57,550 nucleotides of DNA, from NCBI GenBank assembly GCA_017940605.1, contig JAGAYF010000041.1, positions 1 to 57,550 of the forward strand, in the 5' to 3' direction. A program made the translations under genes and the position numbers. Origin of the DNA: Bacteroidaceae bacterium. GTDB lineage: Bacteria > Bacteroidota > Bacteroidia > Bacteroidales > Bacteroidaceae. Below, in pieces: positions 1 to 7,122 of the stretch; the first letter of the stretch is position 1, and each line of letters opens with the position of its first letter. The notes under the pieces were generated by a model. The model saw nothing but the letters and a program-made list of their open reading frames with translations. It was not told where the DNA came from and did not search any database.

Positions 1-579
1 CACGTCCTGCCCGCCATGATACGCAAAATCCACCTGGCGAAATGCCTGAACGAGGGAGACTGGGCCGCCGTGCGCCGCGACTTGGACCTGAGGCCCGTGG
101 AGGGCATCGACGGAAAGGCTTCGGAGGCGGATATCACCCAAGTCCTTTTTAAATATGGTATAGCGGCCGACGCCGTGACGCTGTGGGGAACAGGACGGCC
201 GCTCAGGGAGTTCCTGTGGAGCGAGGAGATGGCCGATGCCAGCGTGCATGTGCTGATTCACGTGGACTTCAAGGACACTTATCCCCATGCAGCCAAGAAT
301 GCAGACGGCATTCAGGAAATCAGGAACTGCCACATCAACGTGGGAACGGGCAAGGAAATCAGCATCAAGGACGTAGCCACGCTCATCAAGGAAGAAATCG
401 GGTTCAGGGGACGGCTGGAATGGGATTCGACAAAGCCCGACGGAACTTTGAGGAAGCTGACCGACGTGACAAAGCTGCACCAGTTGGGCTGGCACCACAA
501 AATAGAGATAGACGAGGGCATCCACCGGCTATATGACTGGTACAAAAAGGGCATATGCCTGAACCACAAGACTCAATAG
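1..579 (+). CDS. fcl: GDP-L-fucose synthase, 3' part (5' end outside window)
   Basis: Partial gene: the frame is open from base 1 (reads HVLPA before the first Met at 16), so the N-terminal Rossmann half lies to the left. The remaining ~190 residues match the C-terminal half of GDP-4-keto-6-deoxymannose epimerase/reductase: the HVLPAMIRK segment, WGTGRPLREFLW substrate-binding stretch, NVGTGKEISI, and WDSTKPDGTLRKLTDV near the end. It would make GDP-L-fucose from GDP-mannose in the cytoplasm. The manA gene two places downstream supplies mannose-6-phosphate metabolism to the same pathway, so this looks like the tail of a GDP-fucose/exopolysaccharide cluster; gmd is expected just outside. Confidence 0.93.
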   Translation, partial: HVLPAMIRKIHLAKCLNEGDWAAVRRDLDLRPVEGIDGKASEADITQVLFKYGIAADAVTLWGTGRPLREFLWSEEMADASVHVLIHVDFKDTYPHAAKNADGIQEIRNCHINVGTGKEISIKDVATLIKEEIGFRGRLEWDSTKPDGTLRKLTDVTKLHQLGWHHKIEIDEGIHRLYDWYKKGICLNHKTQ

Positions 580-673
580 CAATCGCAAATGAACTAAAAG
601 CGTTGAAAAAACAAAACATGACTACCGGAGAATTGTTAACACCGAATTTCAACCATTTTATCATTAAACGACG

Positions 674-2599
674 ATGAAACTATTCAACAAGATATTCAAT
701 TGGTACTTCCGCAAGGACGCACTCCCCTACTGGTGCATCATTCTCATGGACTGCCTGCTGTGCATCATAGCGGGGCTGTTCATCCTGTGGGTCTTCTTCC
801 GCGGAGACGACGTGCTGAGCCACTGGGGCATGATTATGAAAACCTTGCTGCTGTACCAGCTATGCAATCTGGTCGGCTTCAGAATCTATCACACCTACCA
901 GGGCGTCTTCCGATACAGCTCATTCGTCGACTTGAGCCGCGTAGCACTGGCATTGGTCGTAGGAAGCATCCTTTTTGCCACCGTCAATTTCCTGGAAGGC
1001 CGCAACTACATCGAATTGAACCTGCTGCCCCTCACCAACACCGAGATTTTCTCCATTGGCATCACGTCTATTTTGATTTTGTGGAGTCTGAGAATTCTTG
1101 TGAAGATGCTTTACGAGAATTTCTTCGCGAATTCGGGTGCTAAGCGTACATTTATATATGGTGTCAAGAGCGGCGGCGTGGGATTGGCCAAGAACATACG
1201 CAACCAAAAACCGACCCGATTCATCCTGAAGGGCTTCCTGGCCGACGACAAGGCTTCGGAGCACAAGGAACTCTTGGGAAAAAGGATTTTTTACATTGAC
1301 CAAAACCTGCCCAACTTGTTGAAAGACTACCGAATCGAGGCCGTGCTGGTAAGTCCCCTGCGGTTGGATGCCTTCCGCCAAAACGGTGAGCTGCAGGACA
1401 TGCTCATGCAGGCCGGCGTGCAGATTTACCTGTCCGAATCCCTGCACGAATGGAGCGGAGAGGGCGACATGCACGTTTCAGAGCAACTCAAGGAGGTCAG
1501 CATTGAGGACTTGTTGCCACGGGACGAGATCAATGTCGACATGGACACGATTGGCGAAATTTTGACTGGCAGCAAAATCATGGTTACCGGCTCAGCAGGC
1601 AGCATTGGCAGCGAAATCGTGAGACAGGTTGCGGCATTCAAGCCCGAAGCCTTGATGCTAATCGACCAAGCTGAGACTCCGCAGCACGATATCCGCCTCA
1701 TGATGGAACGGGAGTTCCCTGAAATCAAGACGGAGACCGTTGTCACCAGCATTGCCAAGCGTGAGCGCATGGAAAAGATATTCCAGGATTTCCGTCCCGA
1801 CTATATTTTTCACGCTGCCGCCTACAAGCACGTCCCAATGATGGAGGACAACCCGTGCGAGAGCGTAGAGAACAACGTTGTGGGCACGCAAATTCTGGCT
1901 GACTTGGCCGTAAAATACGGAACGACCAAGTTTGTGATGATTTCCACCGACAAAGCCGTCAACCCCACCAACGTAATGGGCTGTTCCAAGCGCATCTGCG
2001 AAATCTACGTGCAGTCACTCAACGAAAAGCTGGCCCATGCGTCGGGCAACGCCCCAGCCACGCAATTCGTCACGACGCGCTTCGGCAACGTCTTGGGGTC
2101 AAACGGCAGTGTCATCCCGTTGTTCACAGAACAAATCAAGCAAGGCGGCCCTGTCACCGTGACCGACCCGAACATTATCCGCTATTTCATGCTGATTCCC
2201 GAGGCATGCAAATTGGTACTCGAGGCAGGAACGAAGGGACAGGGAGGCGAAATTTTCGTATTCGACATGGGCGCGCCCGTCAGGATTTCCGATTTGGCCA
2301 AGCGCATGATATACCTGAGCGGAGCCAAGAACATACAGATCAAATACACAGGATTGCGCGAGGGAGAGAAACTTTACGAGGAGGTTCTCAACCACGAGGA
2401 AAAGAGCAAGCCCACATTCCACAAGAAAATCCGCATTGCCGAAGTGCGCAAGTACGACTACGACGAAGTATGCCGCCAACTGGACGAACTCGTCCAAGTG
2501 GCCCGTACCTACGATGCCATGGAAACCGTGCGCATCATGAAGCGAATCGTACCCGAATACAAAAGCAACAATTCCGTCTACTCCATACTGGACAAGTAA
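674..2599 (+). CDS. CapD/FlaA1-type membrane nucleoside-diphosphate sugar epimerase/dehydratase
   Basis: 641 residues, the usual length for the membrane-anchored PglF/WbpM/CapD family, which makes 4-keto-6-deoxy UDP-GlcNAc derivatives for surface polysaccharides. About four hydrophobic helices occupy residues ~15-150, a CoA-binding-like Rossmann domain follows (~160-280), then the short-chain dehydrogenase/epimerase domain with the NAD motif TGSAGSIGSEIVRQ near residue 305. The usual YxxxK is replaced by the family's STDKAVNPTNVMG segment. It lies 94 bp after fcl and 43 bp before manA, all on the plus strand, consistent with one polysaccharide transcription unit. The exact product sugar cannot be told from sequence. 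Confidence 0.92.
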   Translation: MKLFNKIFNWYFRKDALPYWCIILMDCLLCIIAGLFILWVFFRGDDVLSHWGMIMKTLLLYQLCNLVGFRIYHTYQGVFRYSSFVDLSRVALALVVGSILFATVNFLEGRNYIELNLLPLTNTEIFSIGITSILILWSLRILVKMLYENFFANSGAKRTFIYGVKSGGVGLAKNIRNQKPTRFILKGFLADDKASEHKELLGKRIFYIDQNLPNLLKDYRIEAVLVSPLRLDAFRQNGELQDMLMQAGVQIYLSESLHEWSGEGDMHVSEQLKEVSIEDLLPRDEINVDMDTIGEILTGSKIMVTGSAGSIGSEIVRQVAAFKPEALMLIDQAETPQHDIRLMMEREFPEIKTETVVTSIAKRERMEKIFQDFRPDYIFHAAAYKHVPMMEDNPCESVENNVVGTQILADLAVKYGTTKFVMISTDKAVNPTNVMGCSKRICEIYVQSLNEKLAHASGNAPATQFVTTRFGNVLGSNGSVIPLFTEQIKQGGPVTVTDPNIIRYFMLIPEACKLVLEAGTKGQGGEIFVFDMGAPVRISDLAKRMIYLSGAKNIQIKYTGLREGEKLYEEVLNHEEKSKPTFHKKIRIAEVRKYDYDEVCRQLDELVQVARTYDAMETVRIMKRIVPEYKSNNSVYSILDK

Positions 2600-2642
2600 T
2601 GGCACAGCGGCATACCTGACCCCGAATAAAACACCGCCGGAC

Positions 2643-3623
2643 ATGTCAAAGATTCCCCTATTGAAGTTTGCCCCCATCCTGAAGGAGAAACCCTGGGGCG
2701 GAAGCCTCTTGGCGCAGATGAAAGGCATGGAAGCAGGCACGGGAAAGATTGGAGAGACGTGGGAAATCTCAGCATACCCAGGCGACATCTCGACAGTGGA
2801 CGGCGGATACTATCAAGGGAAGACGCTGACCGAGTTGGTAACCACGCTGCAAGGCGCATTGGTCGGCCACAAGGTGTATGCCACCTACGGAGACCTTTTT
2901 CCGCTGCTCTTCAAGTTCATTCATTCCGAGGATGACCTCAGCCTGCAAGTCCACCCAGGCGACCAATTGGCCCAGCAACGGGGAATGCCCTTCGGCAAGA
3001 CCGAAATGTGGTACGTCTACCAGTCTCAGGAAAACGCCATGCTGTACAGCGGCTTCAACCAACCCGTAACGCAACGCCAATACCTGGAAAGCATTGCCCA
3101 GGACCAGTTATCCACGCTGCTGCAGCCGTGGCCGACGCATGCAGGCGACACATTCTTCATCCCTGCGGGCACTGTGCACGCCTTGTGCAAGGGGAACATT
3201 GTCATTGAGGTGCAACAGACCAGCGACACCACCTACCGTTTGTACGACTACAACCGCAAGGGACTGGACGGCAAGCTGCGCCCCCTGCACATCGAGGAAT
3301 CGCTGCAGGCCGTCAACTACCACGCACCGCGCAGCAAGGTTGACTACACGCCCGTCAAGGAGGGGAAAGTCCAGTTGGTATCCTGCCCCTACTTCGTCAC
3401 GTCATTGTACCACCTGACACGCCCAACGGCCATCGATTTCAGCCCATTGGACTCGTTTGTCGTATTCATCGCCATCGAAGGCCAAGCTGAAATTTCGGCC
3501 GATGCCACCGAGAGCCAGCCATTGCATTCCGGCCACAGCCTGCTGCTTCCAGCCAACAACTGCCAGGTGGAAATACGCCCCCAGTCGCCCGCTTTCCGTT
3601 TCCTGGAGGTACATTGCCCATAG
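2643..3623 (+). CDS. manA: Mannose-6-phosphate isomerase, class I
   Basis: 326 residues, typical of the short bacterial type I phosphomannose isomerase, a cytoplasmic zinc cupin that interconverts fructose-6-phosphate and mannose-6-phosphate. Visible metal-site motifs are QVHPGDQLA (~residue 100), GKTEMWYV and GTVHALCKGN (~175). It opens the route to GDP-mannose and, through the fcl gene at the window start, GDP-fucose, which fits its place at the end of this cluster. The gene ends facing the acyltransferase on the other strand, with 57 bp between the two stops and no clear terminator in that gap. Confidence 0.93.
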   Translation: MSKIPLLKFAPILKEKPWGGSLLAQMKGMEAGTGKIGETWEISAYPGDISTVDGGYYQGKTLTELVTTLQGALVGHKVYATYGDLFPLLFKFIHSEDDLSLQVHPGDQLAQQRGMPFGKTEMWYVYQSQENAMLYSGFNQPVTQRQYLESIAQDQLSTLLQPWPTHAGDTFFIPAGTVHALCKGNIVIEVQQTSDTTYRLYDYNRKGLDGKLRPLHIEESLQAVNYHAPRSKVDYTPVKEGKVQLVSCPYFVTSLYHLTRPTAIDFSPLDSFVVFIAIEGQAEISADATESQPLHSGHSLLLPANNCQVEIRPQSPAFRFLEVHCP

Positions 3624-3680
3624 GGATTCCCGTTTCAGTCTTTTTCCTTCGCCCCTGCCGCCAACCCGACGGCCACAAGG

Positions 3681-4745
3681 TCACAGCCACCCCGTCCAGC
3701 GGCTCTTCACTACGTCATAGGCACGGCACAAGGGAACTTCCGCCCTTTCCCACGCCCACCGGCGCAACCCGTCGGCCAGCAAGCCCGCCGCACAGAAAGC
3801 CAAGACCAACGCCACCGCACCCAGGGCAAACCCCGCGTGCGTCCATTGGGCGTGCATGCCCTGTATCCAGCGGCGGAAGTAGGGTATCATGAGCGGGTGC
3901 ATCTGCAAGAGGAAAATGCCAAATGTTCCCTTTGCCACGCGGTTGACCCAGGGACTCTGGAACTGAAGTTTGATGAAAACCAAGAAGAAGCAAATCGTTC
4001 CGTACAGCTGTATGGGGTTGTTCAGTGCAAACAAGCTCATCCTGTAGGGGTTCTTCATGCGCCACAGGGCAATGGCGGTATTCACCACGACGTAGATGAG
4101 AAAATGGACGGCATCCGTTTTCCAACTGCGCCGCACCCAACGGCCGCCGTACAGGCGCAGGTAGCGCCCCGCAAGGTAGAGCCACATGAGCGACACAAAG
4201 GAATAGCCGTCGTTAAACTCCTTGCTGTAATGCTTGGCCCACCCCAGATAGGTCGATGCGGCCAGGAACAGGACGATCATCAGCAGAAGATGCCGTCGCG
4301 GCGCATTTTGGCAGAAGGCATTGAGGGCCGGCGCAAAGAGCATGAGCAGCAAGTAGGCCGCAATGAACCAATTGTACCTCGTCAGCACCATACAGGCATT
4401 GCCCACCTGCCTCCACCCCACGGCCGTGCCGCTCGTCACCGCGTCCACGCAGGCCAGCACGCCCACCACTGCGAGCGAGAAGAACAGTACCTGAAACAAG
4501 AAGGCCGCCACGCCGCGAAACCGGGGCTTGATGGCGAAATAGCCCGAAATCAGGATGAAAAGATTGACCCCGATGTAGGTAAAGCTCTGCGCAGCGAAGC
4601 GCAGGCCTATCCACACGGGCTCGGCCTCAAAGGCAGCCGCCTTGGGCCGCCCCAGCGAGAAGAAATTGGCATGGGTCATGAGGATGAGGAACATGGCCAC
4701 CAGCCGCAGCAATTCCACGTTGGACTGTCTCGTCTTCGTTGCCAT
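3681..4745 (-). CDS. Acyltransferase 3 family integral membrane protein
   Basis: About 354 residues, with some ten hydrophobic segments. The N-terminus (SNVELLRLVAMFLILMTHAN) carries the R/H pattern of the acyltransferase-3 (OatA/NolX/WzyC-neighbour) family, which transfers acyl groups to sugars of surface glycans across the inner membrane. A Met three codons upstream (4754) is possible, but a perfect TAnnTTTG promoter box at 4752-4759 overlaps that codon, so translation more likely starts at 4745 on a leaderless or near-leaderless mRNA. Substrate unknown; nearness to sugar-nucleotide genes suggests polysaccharide O-acetylation, which is inference only. Confidence 0.85.
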   Translation of the reverse strand: MATKTRQSNVELLRLVAMFLILMTHANFFSLGRPKAAAFEAEPVWIGLRFAAQSFTYIGVNLFILISGYFAIKPRFRGVAAFLFQVLFFSLAVVGVLACVDAVTSGTAVGWRQVGNACMVLTRYNWFIAAYLLLMLFAPALNAFCQNAPRRHLLLMIVLFLAASTYLGWAKHYSKEFNDGYSFVSLMWLYLAGRYLRLYGGRWVRRSWKTDAVHFLIYVVVNTAIALWRMKNPYRMSLFALNNPIQLYGTICFFLVFIKLQFQSPWVNRVAKGTFGIFLLQMHPLMIPYFRRWIQGMHAQWTHAGFALGAVALVLAFCAAGLLADGLRRWAWERAEVPLCRAYDVVKSRWTGWL

Positions 4746-4751
4746 AGGATG

Positions 4752-4759
4752 CAAAGTTA
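4752..4759 (-). promoter_or_regulatory. Bacteroidetes -7 box for the acyltransferase gene
   Basis: Reads TAACTTTG on the minus strand, a full match to the TAnnTTTG -7 consensus of Bacteroidetes sigma-ABfr. Only 6 bp separate it from the ATG at 4745, so the mRNA would have almost no 5' leader. Confidence 0.6.
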
Positions 4760-4794
4760 CATCTTTTTCACATAAACAGCTTGGGGCATCAACG

Positions 4795-4825
4795 GAAAAG
4801 TGGGCGCACCCGCGGCGCGCCCACT
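4795..4825 (-). terminator. Rho-independent terminator after pckA
   Basis: Minus-strand hairpin with 9-bp arms AGTGGGCGC and GCGCCCACT, loop of seven bases, followed by TTTT. It lies about 50 bp past the pckA stop and upstream of the acyltransferase promoter. Confidence 0.8.
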
Positions 4826-4875
4826 CTCAATTCAAAGCTATTGTACTATTAGAAATTACAACATGTATCCCCTCA

Positions 4876-6498
4876 TCAGAGCTTAGGACCGGCAGCAACC
4901 AGGGCCTTGCCGGCCTCGTTGCCCGTGTACTTCACGAAGTTCTTGATGAAGCGGCCTGCCAAGTCCTTGGCTTTCTCTTCCCACTGGGCAGCGTCGGCGT
5001 AGGTGTCGCGCGGATCGAGGATCTTGGGATCAACGCCAGGCAGCGCGGTGGGCACTTCAAAGTCGAAGTAGGGAATCTTCTTGGTAGGAGCCGTCTTGAT
5101 GCTTCCGTCGAGGATGGCGTCGATGATACCGCGCGTATCCTTGATGGAAATGCGCTTGCCCGTGCCGTTCCAGCCGGTGTTCACCAGGTAGGCCTTGGCA
5201 CCGCTCTTTTCCATTTTCTTCACCAGCTCTTCAGCGTACTTGGTGGGGTGCAGTTCCAGGAATGCCTGACCAAAGCAGGCGCTGAAGGTCGGTGTAGGCT
5301 CGGTGATGCCGCGCTCCGTACCAGCCAGCTTGGCGGTGAAACCGCTCAGGAAGTAGTACTTGGTCTGCTCGGGGGTGAGGATGCTCACGGGAGGCAATAC
5401 GCCAAATGCATCGGCCGACAGGAAGATGACGTTCTGGGCAGCAGGGCCTGCGCTCACGGGGTTGACGTTCTTCACAATCTTTTCAATGTGCTCGATGGGG
5501 TAGCTTACGCGCGTGTTCTCGGTCACGCTCTTGTCGGCAAAGTCGATTGTGCCGTCCTCGGCCACGGTAACGTTCTCCAACAGGGCGTCACGCTTGATGG
5601 CGTTGTAGATGTCGGGCTCGCTCTCCTTGTCCAGGTTGATGACCTTGGCATAGCAGCCGCCCTCAAAGTTGAACACGCCGTTGTCGTCCCATCCGTGCTC
5701 GTCGTCGCCGATGAGAAGACGCTTGGGGTCGGTGGAGAGGGTCGTCTTGCCCGTACCCGACAGACCGAAGAAGATGGCTGTGTTCTCGCCGTTCATGTCG
5801 GTGTTGGCCGAGCAGTGCATGGAGGCAATGCCCTTCAGGGGAAGGTAGTAGTTCATCATGGAGAACATACCCTTCTTCATTTCACCGCCGTACCAGGTAT
5901 TGATGATGACCTGCTCGCGCGTGGTGGTGTTGAATGCCACGCAGGTTTCGCTGTTCAGGCCCAGTTCCTTGTAGTTCTCCACCTTGGCCTTGGAGGCGTT
6001 GTACACGACAAAGTCGGGGGTAAAGCCTGCCAGTTCCTCCTCGGTGGGCTGGATGAACATGTTCTTTACGAAATGGGCCTGCCAAGCCACCTCAACGATG
6101 AAGCGCACGGCCATGCGGGTATCCTTGTTGGCACCGCAGAAGGCGTCGACCACGTAAAGGTTCTTGTTGGACAGTTCCTTCTTGGCTATGTCCTTGACCT
6201 GAGCCCACACGTCCTCGCTCATGGGGTGGTTGTCATTCTTATACTCATCGGTGGTCCACCAAACGGTATTCTCGGAGTTGCTATCCTTAACGATGTACTT
6301 ATCCTTGGGGCTGCGGCCGGTGTAGATACCGGTCATTACGTTCACTGCGCCCAGTTCTGTCACCTTGCCCACCTCGAAACCCTCAAGGCCGGCCTTGGTC
6401 TCTTCCTTGAACAATTCGTCATAGGAAGGATTGTAGGCAATCACGGTTGCACCGGTGATGCCGTACTTCTCTAACACTGCATTGTCAAATTTTGCCAT
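4876..6498 (-). CDS. pckA: Phosphoenolpyruvate carboxykinase (ATP)
   Basis: 540 residues, full length. The enzyme interconverts oxaloacetate plus ATP with PEP plus CO2; in fermenting Bacteroidetes it usually works in the carboxylating direction, feeding succinate formation and conserving ATP. Diagnostic motifs are the kinase P-loop [11 protein letters not shown] (~residue 245), the metal/nucleotide motif [11 protein letters not shown] just after it, the substrate segment [12 protein letters not shown] (~60) and [12 protein letters not shown] (~385). Monocistronic: its own promoter at 6576-6583 and a strong terminator after the stop. A long antisense open frame on the plus strand is a composition artefact. 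Confidence 0.98.
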   Translation of the reverse strand: MAKFDNAVLEKYGITGATVIAYNPSYDELFKEETKAGLEGFEVGKVTELGAVNVMTGIYTGRSPKDKYIVKDSNSENTVWWTTDEYKNDNHPMSEDVWAQVKDIAKKELSNKNLYVVDAFCGANKDTRMAVRFIVEVAWQAHFVKNMFIQPTEEELAGFTPDFVVYNASKAKVENYKELGLNSETCVAFNTTTREQVIINTWYGGEMKKGMFSMMNYYLPLKGIASMHCSANTDMNGENTAIFFGLSGTGKTTLSTDPKRLLIGDDEHGWDDNGVFNFEGGCYAKVINLDKESEPDIYNAIKRDALLENVTVAEDGTIDFADKSVTENTRVSYPIEHIEKIVKNVNPVSAGPAAQNVIFLSADAFGVLPPVSILTPEQTKYYFLSGFTAKLAGTERGITEPTPTFSACFGQAFLELHPTKYAEELVKKMEKSGAKAYLVNTGWNGTGKRISIKDTRGIIDAILDGSIKTAPTKKIPYFDFEVPTALPGVDPKILDPRDTYADAAQWEEKAKDLAGRFIKNFVKYTGNEAGKALVAAGPKL

Positions 6499-6575
6499 AA
6501 TAAATATAAATGAATAAATGATTTGTACTTGTCCTCGTCGGGCGCCCCCACGGGCAAGGCCCTGCTATGACCCTG

Positions 6576-6583
6576 CAAAATTA
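6576..6583 (-). promoter_or_regulatory. -7 promoter box for pckA
   Basis: TAATTTTG on the minus strand, a perfect TAnnTTTG match, 78 bp before the pckA ATG. The leader between is AT-rich near the start codon with no Shine-Dalgarno. Confidence 0.65.
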
Positions 6584-6770
6584 CAAAAATTACCTTACAC
6601 CACCATTTTTTCGCGGCAAGAAAAGATGCCAGCCTGGCAGATTAAAATATTTTTAAGATTTCGGCCATTCATTTGCCACATACACATGACATTAAGCACA
6701 CCTCGGCAGAACTGCGGGCCGGGCGGGAGGCACGCCGGCGGGCAACGGGGCGGCGCAGGGCCGCCAAAGT

Positions 6771-6860
6771 CGGTTTTTTACGCCCCGGAGGGATTTTTTC
6801 AGGCCGCATTGGCATGGCTTTTACGCCTTGTCGGCCCATCTTTTACGCCCCATCGGGCCG
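6771..6860 (-). repeat. A-tract array, copy A (minus orientation)
   Basis: Four units read on the minus strand: GGCGTAAAAG, GGCGTAAAAG, GGCCTGAAAA, GGCGTAAAAAA, with starts 22, 22 and 21 bp apart. It sits in the 502-bp divergent gap between pckA and tRNA-Arg, so no gene 3' end is near. Immediately right (6861-6960) is GC-rich sequence with a decayed further unit and nothing else recognised. Member of the seven-copy family described in the findings. Confidence 0.75.
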
Positions 6861-6973
6861 CACTGTGGCGGCACGGGCGTTGCACATACCTGCCCGGGCC
6901 GTTGGGGAGGGGGCGCTGAGGGGGTTTTCTGCTTTTTTTAGGGGCGCATGGGGGACAATTCAGTAAAATTACG

Positions 6974-6981
6974 TACCTTTG
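6974..6981 (+). promoter_or_regulatory. -7 promoter box for tRNA-Arg
   Basis: TACCTTTG on the plus strand, matching TAnnTTTG, 19 bp before the first base of the tRNA. Confidence 0.65.
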
Positions 6982-7000
6982 CAGCCACAATCATACTGTT

Positions 7001-7072
7001 GTCCCTGTAGTTCAATGGATAGAACAGCAGTTTCCTAAACTGCTGATTTGGGTTCGATTCCCAGCGGGGATA
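7001..7072 (+). tRNA. tRNA-Arg (anticodon CCT)
   Basis: A 72-nt cloverleaf can be folded by eye: acceptor GTCCCTG with CGGGGAT (first pair G-U), D stem GTTC/GAAC, anticodon stem GCAGT/ACTGC with loop TTCCTAA giving anticodon CCT (reads AGG), a four-base variable loop, and T stem TTGGG/CCCAG around TTCGATT. The discriminator is A. The 3' CCA is not encoded (genomic sequence continues CAAG), so it must be added enzymatically. Confidence 0.95.
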
Positions 7073-7075
7073 CAA

Positions 7076-7107
7076 GTGGGCGATGCTCCTGTCGGAACAT
7101 CGCCCAC
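7076..7107. terminator. Shared terminator hairpin, tRNA-Arg / GH9 gene
   Basis: Perfect 10-bp arms GTGGGCGATG and CATCGCCCAC around a 12-base loop, starting 3 bp after the tRNA and ending 15 bp from the stop of the convergent GH9 gene. The T-run on the plus side is short (TTCTTG), so strength is uncertain; it could serve either direction. Confidence 0.6.
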
Positions 7108-7122
7108 TTCTTGTCCTGTCCG

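Noticed and set aside
4642-6474. A 610-codon open frame antisense to pckA
   Set aside because: pckA on the other strand is unambiguous; the antisense product is low-quality Val/Gly/His-rich sequence.
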